Shown: positions 41,419-51,989, counted from the stretch's first letter. The stretch is DNA of 64,000 nt from an uncultured Pelagibacteraceae bacterium (GCA_902581585.1 CACHPB010000005.1:1-64000), one strand, 5' to 3'. Notes: generated from the sequence alone by a model not told the origin. Translations and numbers: made by a program.

Positions 41419-44254
41419 TTAATTCTCCTCTTTTTAAGTTTTTTGTTATTTTATTTAATCCAGTAGAATTCGATCCTTTAATCATTAAGTATTCGCCATC
41501 CTTAATATCATTTTTAATAAAATTTAAGATATCTTTTTTCGAATTTAATATTTTCCCTCTCTTTTGTGGTCTTATTTTGTTAAATGTGTCAACAACATCA
41601 CCTCCAAATACATAAACTTTATCAATTTTGGTTTTGTTAATTAAATTTGCAGCCTTTTTGTGAAGTTCTTTAGAGTATTTTCCAAGTTCAAGCATATCAC
41701 CTAACAAAATTAATTTTCTTTTAGATTTAGTTTTTAAATTATTAAACTTATTTAAAGCAAATTTTAGAGATAATGGATTTGAATTATAACTTTCATCAAT
41801 TAAATTAATTTTTTTTTTATTTAAATTAATAGAACATAAGTCTCCTCTACCCTCTGGAGGTTTAAAGTCATTAAAGAATGATATATCTAATTTATTTATA
41901 TCAAAATAAACAGAAATTACAGCTAATGTTGAAAGAATATTGTAAATGTAATCTTCCAATTGTTTATTAATTAAAAATTTTATAATTTTATTATTAAAAC
42001 TTATTGAAACATTAAAATTGGATTTTAATTTTTTGATTTTAACCAATTTAATATTTGATTTATTTTTTATTCCAAAAGAAATTATTCTTAATTTTTTTTT
42101 TAAGGATTTATTTTTCAAAAAGTTAAAGTATTTGTCATCAGCATTTAACACAATTGAACCTCCCTCTGTGATATTATTTATAATTTCAGATTTGGCTTCG
42201 GCTATATCATTTAAATTTTTAAAATTTTTTATATGTGCGTAAGAAATATTGGTAATAACACCCACATCAGGCATTATTTTTTTAGTAAGAAAATCAATCT
42301 CTCCTTTTTTATCCATACCAACTTCAAAAATACCTATTTGATCGGTCTTCTTTATATTGAATAAAGAAATAGGAACTCCGTATTTATTATTAAAAGAATT
42401 TTTTGAATAAAATGTTTGATACAATTTACCCATCATTTGTCCTAACATCTCCTTTAAAGAGGTTTTGCCTGCAGAACCAGTAATTGCAATAGTGGAAATA
42501 TTAGATGATACTCTTATGGATTTAGCAATATTTGAAAATGTGTTTAAAGAATTTTTAACATATATATTATTTTTATTTTTCCTGATTAATTTATTATCAC
42601 TAACTGCAATAGATGCTCCATTACTTAAGGCTTGATTTACAAATCTATTTCCATCGAATTTTTTTCCTTTTATGCCAAAAAAAACATTATTTTTTCTTAT
42701 GGTTCTTGAGTCAATCGAAGACTCATTTATTTTAATATTTTTATCTATATTTTTTTTTGTTATTTCTGAAATAATATTAGATTTCCAGTTTCTACTTAAA
42801 GATTTATTTCTTTCATAGATAAACCTTTTTATAAAATTTTTATCTGAGAAGAATTTTTTGGTAATATATTCTTGGTAAACTTCATGTCCTTTTCCTGCAA
42901 CAATTAATATCTCATCTGAATTTATATCTAAAATAGCAGATTTTATTGCACTTTTTCTAGAAGGGATCTCTAATAATTTAGTTCTTGAAATATTTAATTT
43001 GATATCTTTTCTTATCTCATTTGGATCCTCACTTCTTGGGTTGTCATCAGTTAAATATATTCTATTACAATATTTATTTGCAATTCTTCCCATTAATTTT
43101 CTTTTAGGTTTATCCCTTTCTCCTCCGCATCCAAATACTAAGTTAATTTTTCTGAATTTAAACTGTTCCTTAACATTTTTAATACAAGTTAAAAGAGCAT
43201 CCGGTGTATGAGCATAATCAAGTATTACAATTCCATTATTGTGAAGTTTTCCAATTTGCTCTAATCTCCCATTAACTGGTTTTATTTTTTTAATGATCTT
43301 TACTATTTTTTCTATTGATATTTTGCTCTTTATTGCCGCCATGATAGCCATCAATAGATTTTTTATTTGAACTCTGCCAATTAATTTTGTTGAAAAGACA
43401 TATTCATTATTATTAATTTTAAATGTAACTTTCTGCTCATTTTTTAAAAATTGATGACTAATTACTGAAACACTTGAATAATTGCCTCCCATTGTAAATA
43501 TCTTAATCTTGTTTGATTTTGCAATTCTTTTTAATTTTGAAGCACTATTCAGCTGTGCATCATAAATAGCAACTGCATTTTTTTTCATTAATTTTTTAAA
43601 TAAGATTAACTTTGAATTTAAATAATTTTGTAAAGTTTTATGATAATCTAGGTGATCTCTTGTTAAATTTGTAAATATGCCAATGTCAAATTTTAATCCA
43701 TCTAATCTATTTTGCTTTAGCCCATGGCTCGATGCTTCTAAAATAACATTTCCAACTTTTTTTTGATAAAGTTTTTGTAAAATACTATTTATTTGAATTG
43801 TATCAACAGTAGTGTTATTAAAATTAATTTCTGTTTTTAACCCCTTTACGCCTAATGTTCCAATTGAAGCTGCCTTAATATTATTTAATTTTGCAATTTG
43901 ATAGTAAAAATTCACCACAGATGATTTTCCATTTGTCCCTGTAACTGCTATCAAATTATTTGGTTTTTTATTAAAAATTTTTAAACTAAATTCTGTCAAC
44001 AGTTTTCTGGGATTTTTATCCCTTAAAAACAAAACATTTTTTTTCCAGCCAATTTTTTTAAATTTGTTAGAAATTATAATTTTTGAACCATTTTTAATTG
44101 CATCATCAATAAAAAAATTTCCATCAGATTTTGTTCCTTTAAATGCAAAAAAAATATATCCCTTTTTAATTTTCTTAGAATTAAATGCTATTCCTGAAAA
44201 GGTCACTTTGTGATACTTTTTATGTAGGTTTGGTAAATAATCTTTAAGAAACAT
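41408..44254 (-). CDS. murE/murF: Bifunctional MurE-MurF fusion (DAP-adding ligase + D-Ala-D-Ala-adding ligase)
   Basis: 948 aa; MurE half AVTGTNGKSSVVNFYYQ, HTPDALL, LTDDNPRSEDP; MurF half AITGSAGKTSLKEMLGQMM, KNSFNNKYGVPISLFNI, DESYNSNPLSLKFAL. Confidence 0.95.
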   Translation of the reverse strand: MFLKDYLPNLHKKYHKVTFSGIAFNSKKIKKGYIFFAFKGTKSDGNFFIDDAIKNGSKIIISNKFKKIGWKKNVLFLRDKNPRKLLTEFSLKIFNKKPNNLIAVTGTNGKSSVVNFYYQIAKLNNIKAASIGTLGVKGLKTEINFNNTTVDTIQINSILQKLYQKKVGNVILEASSHGLKQNRLDGLKFDIGIFTNLTRDHLDYHKTLQNYLNSKLILFKKLMKKNAVAIYDAQLNSASKLKRIAKSNKIKIFTMGGNYSSVSVISHQFLKNEQKVTFKINNNEYVFSTKLIGRVQIKNLLMAIMAAIKSKISIEKIVKIIKKIKPVNGRLEQIGKLHNNGIVILDYAHTPDALLTCIKNVKEQFKFRKINLVFGCGGERDKPKRKLMGRIANKYCNRIYLTDDNPRSEDPNEIRKDIKLNISRTKLLEIPSRKSAIKSAILDINSDEILIVAGKGHEVYQEYITKKFFSDKNFIKRFIYERNKSLSRNWKSNIISEITKKNIDKNIKINESSIDSRTIRKNNVFFGIKGKKFDGNRFVNQALSNGASIAVSDNKLIRKNKNNIYVKNSLNTFSNIAKSIRVSSNISTIAITGSAGKTSLKEMLGQMMGKLYQTFYSKNSFNNKYGVPISLFNIKKTDQIGIFEVGMDKKGEIDFLTKKIMPDVGVITNISYAHIKNFKNLNDIAEAKSEIINNITEGGSIVLNADDKYFNFLKNKSLKKKLRIISFGIKNKSNIKLVKIKKLKSNFNVSISFNNKIIKFLINKQLEDYIYNILSTLAVISVYFDINKLDISFFNDFKPPEGRGDLCSINLNKKKINLIDESYNSNPLSLKFALNKFNNLKTKSKRKLILLGDMLELGKYSKELHKKAANLINKTKIDKVYVFGGDVVDTFNKIRPQKRGKILNSKKDILNFIKNDIKDGEYLMIKGSNSTGLNKITKNLKRGELNAF

Positions 44255-44265
44255 TATTCACGCTC

Positions 44266-45921
44266 TTAATATTTTGTGGCTAAAATTGGCCCAATTTTAT
44301 CTATCATCTGACCTGTTACCCAAACAGTAGTCCAACCTGCTGTATTTCTCCAATTACCTTTGTATGGATATCTATTGTCTCTATAATGATATACAAATTC
44401 TTTGTTTGCTTTTGGCTCATCTAACATTACTGCCAGGACAAATTTAGGATCAGAGGTTGGAAAGACAGAAGCGAACGTATTTACTTTTTTCTTGGAGTAA
44501 CCACCCTCTAAAGGTTGATCTGCAGTGCCAGTTTTTCCTCCAATTTCATAACCTGTTACATTTGCAAAACCTGCGGTCCCTTCTTTTGTAGATACAATTT
44601 TTCTAAGAATAGGATTAATAGTTTTAGATAAATTCTCATCAAGAATTCTTTGTCTTTTTGATTTTTTTTTCTCTAATAATGTCGGAGTTACATTATATCC
44701 ACCATTACTTATGATTGAATATGCTTTTGAAAGTTGTAACAATGTTGTCGCAATCCCATGACCAAAAGCAACTGTTGCAAGTTTACATTTGCCCCATCTG
44801 CCTAGCTGAGTTGACCCTATTTCTTGAATATCAAATTCTAAGTTAGATATAATTCCTATTTTTTGTAAAAATTCATTATAGTTTTCTATACCAACTTTCT
44901 CAGCAATTCTTACAGAACCAATATTTCCTGACCTGATTAAAATCTCCTCAGCTGTTAAATTTGATGGTATTTTGTCATCATATTCAGATATAGAATTTCC
45001 CGCACATGTTATTCTTTTTTCAAGATCATTAAACTCTGTGTTTGGTTCTACTACATTATATTGAAGTCCGGCAGCCAATGTAAATGTCTTAAACACAGAT
45101 CCAAATTCATAAACACCTTTGGTTGCTCTATTAATATATTTTTTATCAATAATTTTTTTTCTTTTGTTAAGATCAAAATCTGGAAGAGATACCATCGATA
45201 AAATGTTACCATTATTTATATCCATTAAAATTGCTGCACTTCCAACATTTTGAAAGATATCTTTAGATTTTAATAATTCTTCTTTAATTAAATATTGTAA
45301 ATCTTTATCTAATGTTAATTTTAGCGGTTTTTTTGAAGTTGTAAGTTCATAATCAAAAGTTTTTTCAATACCTGATATTCCATTATTATCGTTATCAATT
45401 TGGCCAATGACATGGCTGAACAAACTTCCATTAGGATATACTCTTGCTATGCCATCTTCCTGAATAAAAGATTTATCTCCCAAAAGAAGAATTTGTTCAA
45501 GTTTTTCAGGACTTATTTTTTTCTTTATGTAGAAAAATTTTTTTCCATACATTTCCTTTTCGAAATTTTTATTTGGAAAAATTAATCTAAGTGAAATTAA
45601 TAATTTTTCTTTATTAATTACTAGATTAGGATTGATGCCTAAATTAATAACTGGAACACTTTTAGCTAAAATATTTCCTTCATTATCTAAAATGCTAGAT
45701 CTAAAATTTTCTTTTTTTATTACCTTTTGAATTTCGGGAATTTTTTTTGTACTCAATATTATTACTTTTGAAGAAAATATGATTGCCAAAATAAAGAATA
45801 CAAAAAAAATAAATGCTATTCTTTCAAATGATATTTTTAAATATGACTTATTTTCTCTGAATGAAAAAATCTCATTATATTTATCTGAACTTTTAAATTG
45901 TTCATTAATCTCACTCATCAC
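44266..45921 (-). CDS. ftsI: Penicillin-binding protein / FtsI transpeptidase
   Basis: 551 aa; GSVFKTFTLAAGLQ (SxxK), SGN-like RSGNIGSVRIAEKVG, GGKTGTADQP (KTG). Confidence 0.95.
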   Translation of the reverse strand: MMSEINEQFKSSDKYNEIFSFRENKSYLKISFERIAFIFFVFFILAIIFSSKVIILSTKKIPEIQKVIKKENFRSSILDNEGNILAKSVPVINLGINPNLVINKEKLLISLRLIFPNKNFEKEMYGKKFFYIKKKISPEKLEQILLLGDKSFIQEDGIARVYPNGSLFSHVIGQIDNDNNGISGIEKTFDYELTTSKKPLKLTLDKDLQYLIKEELLKSKDIFQNVGSAAILMDINNGNILSMVSLPDFDLNKRKKIIDKKYINRATKGVYEFGSVFKTFTLAAGLQYNVVEPNTEFNDLEKRITCAGNSISEYDDKIPSNLTAEEILIRSGNIGSVRIAEKVGIENYNEFLQKIGIISNLEFDIQEIGSTQLGRWGKCKLATVAFGHGIATTLLQLSKAYSIISNGGYNVTPTLLEKKKSKRQRILDENLSKTINPILRKIVSTKEGTAGFANVTGYEIGGKTGTADQPLEGGYSKKKVNTFASVFPTSDPKFVLAVMLDEPKANKEFVYHYRDNRYPYKGNWRNTAGWTTVWVTGQMIDKIGPILATKY

Positions 45922-46216
45922 TTCTCACCATTTGATCTATTTTTATTTGATTATTTATAATTTCTATTGTGCTTAAATTTTCTATTTTCTTTTGGACAAA
46001 ATTTTCATCGAAATAAATTCGTTGGTACTCCATCAACTTTTTTGGTGAAGTTAAAATACTATAATCAAGCAAAATAAGTTCGTAATGATCTTCTAATATT
46101 CTTATATTTTCTTTTAATTGAAAAATTTCTTTATCGAGTCTTTTTGTGGAATTTTTAGTTAAGGTTGTTGCAAAAATTAGAAAAACGATAGGTATAAATA
46201 AAATTAATTTTTTCAT
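45911..46216 (-). CDS. ftsL: FtsL-like cell division protein
   Basis: 101 aa, N-terminal TM then coiled coil; position between rsmH and ftsI. Confidence 0.7.
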   Translation of the reverse strand: MKKLILFIPIVFLIFATTLTKNSTKRLDKEIFQLKENIRILEDHYELILLDYSILTSPKKLMEYQRIYFDENFVQKKIENLSTIEIINNQIKIDQMVRSDE

Positions 46217-46220
46217 ATAA

Positions 46221-47216
46221 TCATACCAGGTCCTCTATATCAGTAAAATTTTTAAATTTTTTTCTAAAATAGTTAAAATCACATTTATTATTTATTTTAA
46301 TTCCATATCTTAATTTAGCTGATCTTGATGGAGGATTATGTTTTATCTCTAATGAACTTGGTAAAATGGGTTTTTTATCAATCAATTTGAAACAACTTTC
46401 TGAAATATCATTATGAGGTAAATATCTTGAGGAATTTTTCTGCTCAGAGTGATGTTTGAAAAAAAATTTAACAATCTTATCCTCTATTGAGTGAAATGTA
46501 ACTACAGCTATGATGCCTCCTACAGGAATTAGATTAAATGAATTTACCAAGCCATTAATTAGTTCACTTATTTCATTGTTTACCAAAATTCTTAAAGCCT
46601 GAAAAACTTTTGTAGAGTTATGTATTTTAGTTTTTTGATATTTTTTAACGTTATCTATAATTTGAACCAAATCTTCTGTCTTTAAAGTTTTTTCTTTTCT
46701 TTTGTTTACAATTTCTTTTGCAATTTTTTTTGAGTATCTTTCATCGCCTAGCACTTTAAACACTTTTATTAAATTATTCTCTTTCATTTTAGATATAACA
46801 TCATCTGCTGAAAAATCATTTATACCCATTTTCATATTGAGTTTACCTTTGTGAGAAAATGATAAAGCTTTTTGAGAATCTTTAATTTGATTTAGAGAAT
46901 ATCCTAAATCAAAAATTATACCTTTAAGTTTGCTATTTTGTAATCTGACTTTATCTAACTGTGAAAATTTTATATTATAAAATTTAAATCTATTTTTGTA
47001 TTGCGCTTGAAGTTTCGATGCACTACTAAATACATCCTTATCTCTATCTAATGCAATTATATTGTTGTTTTTATTTTCAAGAATTTTTTTTGAATATCCT
47101 CCTTGACCAAATGTACAGTCAATAAATGTGCCACCATAAAGAGGGGAAATAATGCTAATTAATTCATTTAGCAGAACCGGAAAATGTTTGTTTTCCAGAT
47201 TTATGGTGGCATTCAT
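46221..47216 (-). CDS. rsmH: 16S rRNA m4C1402 methyltransferase
   Basis: 331 aa; HFPVLLNELI, FIDCTFGQGGYSKKIL, FQALRILVNNEISEL, VVTFHSIEDKIVK, NPPSRSAKLRYG. Confidence 0.95.
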   Translation of the reverse strand: MNATINLENKHFPVLLNELISIISPLYGGTFIDCTFGQGGYSKKILENKNNNIIALDRDKDVFSSASKLQAQYKNRFKFYNIKFSQLDKVRLQNSKLKGIIFDLGYSLNQIKDSQKALSFSHKGKLNMKMGINDFSADDVISKMKENNLIKVFKVLGDERYSKKIAKEIVNKRKEKTLKTEDLVQIIDNVKKYQKTKIHNSTKVFQALRILVNNEISELINGLVNSFNLIPVGGIIAVVTFHSIEDKIVKFFFKHHSEQKNSSRYLPHNDISESCFKLIDKKPILPSSLEIKHNPPSRSAKLRYGIKINNKCDFNYFRKKFKNFTDIEDLV

Positions 47217-47234
47217 TTATTTTTTTGAAGACCA

Positions 47235-48698
47235 TTAATTTTTTTGTCTTCTCAAAAATGCTGGGATTTCTAAATCATCTTCCTCATCTTTTTCTTCTAC
47301 TTGTCCAATGATTGAAGAAGCATCATCAATTTCTTTAGTCGATTCATCTGAGTTAAATAACTCTGGTGTTTCCTCATCGAAATCAAAGTTCTCTAAACCA
47401 TTTGAAGGTGTAGAATCTGCTTTAACTATTTCTTCACCTTTTACTGGCTGATCTGACACTGTAGGTAATTCTTGTTCAACTGTATTAAACCCATTTTCAA
47501 CGTTATTTAAGCTTGTTGTTTCCAGAACATTATCTGTTTTTGATGCTTCTTGATTTTCAGGTTTCACTTCATCCTCAATTTTGAGAGCATTTGCACCATT
47601 AGTCATTATTGAGCTATTTTGGTTTGAAAACGAAAATGCTTGTGAAGTATTTGTGTTAGAAAAGTCTGAATATCCTGGGTTTCTATTTTGTATTCTATGT
47701 ACCATATTTATAACCGATTTTGGTTCTGGTTGTTGACCATCTAATGACGTAGCTACAATTGAAACTCTCATTAAACCATCTAGGGTTTCATCAGTGATTG
47801 CTCCAATAATTAATTCTGCATCTGGATCTACTTCTGCTCTAACTTTGTTTACAGCTTCATCAACTTCAAATAGTTTAAGATCTTTTCCTCCAGTTATATT
47901 AACTAAAAGTCCTTTTGCACCCTTTAAGGTATAGTCATCAATTAATGGATTATTTATTGCCATCTCTGCAGCTTTTACCGCTCTACCCTCGCCTTCAGCT
48001 TGACCTGTACCCATCATAGCCTTACCCATAGAACTCATAACAGTTTCAACATCTGCAAAATCTAAATTAATCAAACCAGGTCTTACCATTAAATCTGTAA
48101 TACTCTGAACTCCATGAAGCAAAACATCATTTGAAAGCTCAAAAGACTCCTCAAATGTAGTTTGTTCGCTGGCAATTTTGAATAGATTTTGATTTGGAAC
48201 TACTATGATAGTATCCACATGTTTTCTTAATTCTTCAAGACCTTGATTTGCTTTTCTCATTCTAGAAGGACCCTCATACAAGAAAGGTAAAGTGACCACT
48301 CCAATTGTAAGTATATTTAATTCCTTAGCAGCTCGGGCGATAACATGTGCAGCACCAGTTCCAGTTCCACCACCCATCCCTGCAGTTATGAAAACCATAT
48401 TTGCACCCTGAAGGACATTTACTATCTCATTCAATGACTCGTCTGCAGCGGCCTCACCAATATCTAATTTTGCGCCAGCACCTAAACCTTTTGTTAAATT
48501 CAAACCCATTTGAATTTTTGTTTGAGCATGGCTTAATCTTAAATCTTGTGCATCCGTGTTTACAGCTATGAACTCAACTCCTTGTAAACCTGCCTCTATC
48601 ATTCCATTTATGGCATTTCCTCCAGCTCCTCCAATCCCTAAAACTAATATTCTTGGTTTTAACTCTTTTATATCTGGTGTTTTAAAATTAATTGTCAT
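47235..48698 (-). CDS. ftsZ: Cell division protein FtsZ
   Basis: 487 aa; [54 protein letters not shown], conserved C-terminal [12 protein letters not shown]. Confidence 0.98.
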   Translation of the reverse strand: MTINFKTPDIKELKPRILVLGIGGAGGNAINGMIEAGLQGVEFIAVNTDAQDLRLSHAQTKIQMGLNLTKGLGAGAKLDIGEAAADESLNEIVNVLQGANMVFITAGMGGGTGTGAAHVIARAAKELNILTIGVVTLPFLYEGPSRMRKANQGLEELRKHVDTIIVVPNQNLFKIASEQTTFEESFELSNDVLLHGVQSITDLMVRPGLINLDFADVETVMSSMGKAMMGTGQAEGEGRAVKAAEMAINNPLIDDYTLKGAKGLLVNITGGKDLKLFEVDEAVNKVRAEVDPDAELIIGAITDETLDGLMRVSIVATSLDGQQPEPKSVINMVHRIQNRNPGYSDFSNTNTSQAFSFSNQNSSIMTNGANALKIEDEVKPENQEASKTDNVLETTSLNNVENGFNTVEQELPTVSDQPVKGEEIVKADSTPSNGLENFDFDEETPELFNSDESTKEIDDASSIIGQVEEKDEEDDLEIPAFLRRQKN

Positions 48699-48709
48699 TT
48701 ATCCCCCGT

Positions 48710-49165
48710 TTAGTTATTAAGTTTTTGCTCCCATTTAAGGTTAGCCCTATAAATATTTGATTTTTTTCTAGCAGTGACCCTAAATTTTTCAAAAATTGCT
48801 GGTTCCCATATTTGGAACGTTTTTCCCTGACCAACAAACAACATACTATTTTTTATTTTTGCGTGTTTTAATAATTTCTCTGTAATTTGTATTCTTCCTT
48901 CACTATCAAATTGTAAATTAATACTTTCTGATAGTATTGAAGTTGCAAAATAATCTTTCTTATCTTCAAATGGATTTAATGAGTCTATTGCATTAGAAAT
49001 TTTTTCAATTCTATCTTGAGGCCAAGCCTCAATTGACTGATTATTAAATGATGGAAAACATACAATTCCGTTATATCCCATATTAGAGAGATAGCTTCTA
49101 AAACTAGCAGGCACTGACACCCTCCCTTTTTTGTCTAATTTGTTCTCGTAAGTAGATAAAAACAT
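48710..49165 (-). CDS. mraZ: Transcriptional regulator MraZ
   Basis: 151 aa; FLSTYENKLDKKGRVSVPASFRSYL, LQFDSEGRIQITEKLLKHAKI. Confidence 0.95.
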   Translation of the reverse strand: MFLSTYENKLDKKGRVSVPASFRSYLSNMGYNGIVCFPSFNNQSIEAWPQDRIEKISNAIDSLNPFEDKKDYFATSILSESINLQFDSEGRIQITEKLLKHAKIKNSMLFVGQGKTFQIWEPAIFEKFRVTARKKSNIYRANLKWEQKLNN

Positions 49166-49184
49166 AATCCATAAATTCCATATT

Positions 49185-49209
49185 TGGGATTTTATGGGAT
49201 ATTATGGGT
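49185..49209. promoter_or_regulatory. Candidate MraZ-binding box: three TGGGN direct repeats at 10-bp phase
   Basis: TGGGA (49185) ttttA-spaced TGGGA (49195), TGGGT (49205) on + strand, 20-44 bp upstream of mraZ ATG. Confidence 0.65.
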
Positions 49210-49354
49210 TTTAGATATGATCGTCAATACCTAATATCAGACCAAATATTCTTGATTTGTTCTAAAATTCCAGAATGGAAAAATAGATTAGAATTTTGAT
49301 TAAATGATAAAATTGAATTTAATATATTTATATTTTCAAATAAAATAATTAAGA

Positions 49355-49713
49355 TTGCCAGATAAAATATAAGCCGGGTTCTGTCGTTTAAACTTATCAT
49401 TTCTCTAGGCCTTAAATCACTTTAAGGCTCAAGCAACTAACCCAGATGACTAGCCAAAGACTGCTTTTTGTTTTTTCAAACTCTGTCATCTCTACTCAGT
49501 CTTGCTCCCAGTGGGGTTTTCCATGCGCTAGTTGTTACCAACTTAGCCGGTGTGCTCTTACCACACCTTTTCACCCTTGCCTTGATAAGGCGGTTTATTT
49601 TCTGTGGCACTATCCCTAGGGTCGCCCCCGCCAGCAATTAACTGGCACTGTGTCTTTGTAGAGCCCGGACTTTCCTCTTTAAAATTAAAGCGATAAGTCT
49701 TTTATCTGGCTCT
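49355..49713 (-). ncRNA. rnpB: RNase P RNA (bacterial class A)
   Basis: Minus strand: GAGCCAGATAAAAG...AGAGGAAAGTCCGGGCTC...GGCGGGGGCGACCCTAGGGATAGTGCCACAGAAA...CGACAGAACCCGGCTTATATTTTATCTGGC; P1 termini complementary. Confidence 0.93.
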
Positions 49714-49751
49714 AGCACAATATAAATTTTTTTGTAAAATTCAATTATTTA

Positions 49752-50498
49752 TTAATTACAAATACTAAGGGATTTTGCTATCTCATAACACTCTAAATCT
49801 AATTTTCCGTCAATTAACTCTGGTCTAAATTTCATTTGAAAAATTTTTATAATCTTTTTTAACTCATAGTGATTACTAAATTTGGTATTATACCCAATTT
49901 TATTTAAATATTTGATAAATTTATTAAAATTAAATCCAGTCATCTTGCCTCTTATTAATTTAAGCTTTTTTGGATTTAAATTATGCCAAATACCAATTTT
50001 TTTTTTATGTAAATATTTCCATGGAAATTTTTCACCTGGGTCTTTTTTTCTTAAAGGAGATATATCTGAGTGACCCAATATATTTCTTTGATCAATTTTA
50101 TAGATTTTAATCAAATGTCTCAAAAGTTTTATCAAACATTCAATTTGTTTATCTTTAAATTTTCTATAGCTATTTTGATGTCCAGGGTTTGATATTTCAA
50201 TTCCTATTGAATTACGATTCAAAGATCTTCGATTTTTCCAATTTGATTTACCTGCATGCCAGGCAATATATAGATCAGGCACCATTTGGATAAGTTTACC
50301 AGATGAAGTAATATAATAATGACAACTTACATTAGAATTAAAACTAGTTAGTCTTTGAATTGCCAATTTATCATTTTTCATTCCTGTATAATGTAGAATT
50401 AAAAACTCAATTTTTTTTTTTTCTCTTTTTTGAGGGTCAAAATTTGGAGAATAATTTATAGTCATTTTTTGAACATTTTTTAGCATTATTTCAAACAT
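49752..50498 (-). CDS. N-acetylmuramoyl-L-alanine amidase, AmpD-like
   Basis: 248 aa; FLILHYTGMKN, VSCHYYITSSGKLIQMVPDLYIAWHAGKSNW, NSIGIEISNPGH, ILGHSDISPLRKKDPGEKFPW. Confidence 0.93.
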   Translation of the reverse strand: MFEIMLKNVQKMTINYSPNFDPQKREKKKIEFLILHYTGMKNDKLAIQRLTSFNSNVSCHYYITSSGKLIQMVPDLYIAWHAGKSNWKNRRSLNRNSIGIEISNPGHQNSYRKFKDKQIECLIKLLRHLIKIYKIDQRNILGHSDISPLRKKDPGEKFPWKYLHKKKIGIWHNLNPKKLKLIRGKMTGFNFNKFIKYLNKIGYNTKFSNHYELKKIIKIFQMKFRPELIDGKLDLECYEIAKSLSICN

Positions 50499-50541
50499 TT
50501 AAATCTTTAAATAAGTATAAGATATAATATAGTTCGTTAAT

Positions 50542-51345
50542 ATGAGAAAATTTTTATTAGTAATTATAATTTCTATAATTTCCCAAGCAGTCTCTCTAAA
50601 TGTTTTTGCAGGATCTGACGGGACACTAAAGATGAAAAATAAAACTGAAACTAGCAGTGAAGAAGTTAAAGATTGTTTTGAAACTTTAAATAGGGGTATA
50701 TTTGCTTTTAACCAAGGACTAGATAAAGTAGTTTTTAAACCAATTGCAAAAGGCTACAGGTATCTTCCAAAACCAATTAGGTCAGGAACAAGCAATGCCT
50801 TAAGCAATTTGTCAAATGTCGTGACTATCCCTAACAACCTTTTACAAGGACAATTTAAAGATGCAGGAATAAATACTTTAAGATTTTCAATTAATTCAAC
50901 TCTAGGAATTGCTGGAATTTTTGATGTTGCATCATACTATGGACTTAACAAGCTTGATAAAGAAGATTATGGTCAAACTCTTGGAACTTGGGGTGTGAAA
51001 GAAGGCTGCTATTTTGTTCTACCTGTTTTGGGCCCAACAACGGTAAGAGATACTTTGGGTTCAATTGCAAATTTTTCAGGAGGTGATGCTTGGTACAATG
51101 TTACCATTGCAAATGATACAAGATATTTAGAGAACTCAGACTATTATTATTCAAGATTGGCAGCTGGGATTGATTTTAGAGCAAAGAATCTAGAAGCATT
51201 TGATAGCCTTGAAAATAACTCTATTGATTTATATGCATCAGTAAGAAGTCTTTATTTGCAAGATAGGAAAAGGAAAATACTTAATTTAGATGAAACAACT
51301 GAAACAATGAATGATGATGATTGGGAGGAAATAGATACCCAATAA
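50542..51345 (+). CDS. mlaA: MlaA (VacJ)-family phospholipid transport protein
   Basis: 267 aa; ETLNRGIFAFNQGLDKVVFKPIAKGYRYLPKPIRSG, EDYGQTLGTWGVKEGCYFVLPVLGPTTVRDTLG. Confidence 0.93.
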   Translation: MRKFLLVIIISIISQAVSLNVFAGSDGTLKMKNKTETSSEEVKDCFETLNRGIFAFNQGLDKVVFKPIAKGYRYLPKPIRSGTSNALSNLSNVVTIPNNLLQGQFKDAGINTLRFSINSTLGIAGIFDVASYYGLNKLDKEDYGQTLGTWGVKEGCYFVLPVLGPTTVRDTLGSIANFSGGDAWYNVTIANDTRYLENSDYYYSRLAAGIDFRAKNLEAFDSLENNSIDLYASVRSLYLQDRKRKILNLDETTETMNDDDWEEIDTQ

Positions 51346-51351
51346 TTATTA

Positions 51352-51942
51352 ATGATTAAAGCTAAAATTTTTTCTTTTTTATTTCTTATTTATTTATTAA
51401 TAAATCCATCAATGGCTAAAGAGCCAAGCAAATTAATTACAGAGATAGTAAACGAGGCATCAATAATATTATCGAGTTCAGATCCAGTTGAGTCTAAAAT
51501 TATTAAATTAAATAATATCGCAGAAAATAACGTAGATATAAATGGTATTGGAATGTACACCTTAGGAAAATACCGAAAAAATTTGAGTGAGGAACAAAAA
51601 ATAAAATATACAAAATTATTTAAAAGTTATTTTTTAAAAAGTTTTTCAAGTAGGTTAGTAGATTATTCTGATCCAAAAATAAATGTAGTTTCAGAAAAAA
51701 AAATAAACGAAAAATATACTATTGTGAATACCGTCTTAGAAGAAACTTCTAAAAATCCAGAGATAAAAATAGATTGGAGAATATATACAAAAAATCCTGA
51801 AAGACCGTTAATTAGAGATCTAATTGTAGAAGGTTTAAGTTTAGCAAGAACTCAAAAAGAAGAATTTAAATCTATAATTCAAAACAATAATGGAGATATC
51901 AACTACCTTTTTAAATCTCTTGAGGAGTTTATTATAAAGTAG
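51352..51942 (+). CDS. mlaC: MlaC/Ttg2D-family phospholipid-binding protein
   Basis: 196 aa, signal peptide; YTLGKYRKNLSEEQKIKYTKLFKSYFLKSFSSRLVDY, RDLIVEGLSLARTQKEEFKSII. Confidence 0.9.
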   Translation: MIKAKIFSFLFLIYLLINPSMAKEPSKLITEIVNEASIILSSSDPVESKIIKLNNIAENNVDINGIGMYTLGKYRKNLSEEQKIKYTKLFKSYFLKSFSSRLVDYSDPKINVVSEKKINEKYTIVNTVLEETSKNPEIKIDWRIYTKNPERPLIRDLIVEGLSLARTQKEEFKSIIQNNNGDINYLFKSLEEFIIK

Positions 51943-51989
51943 TTTGGTGGGCCCGCCAGGACTCGAACCTGGGACCAATACATTATGAG
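51943..51989 (-). repeat. 47-bp perfect direct repeat = 3' half (anticodon loop to CCA) of the tRNA at 53491-53567; candidate att remnant or tRNA pseudogene
   Basis: tttggtgggcccgccaggactcgaacctgggaccaatacattatgag identical to 53489-53535. Confidence 0.95.
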
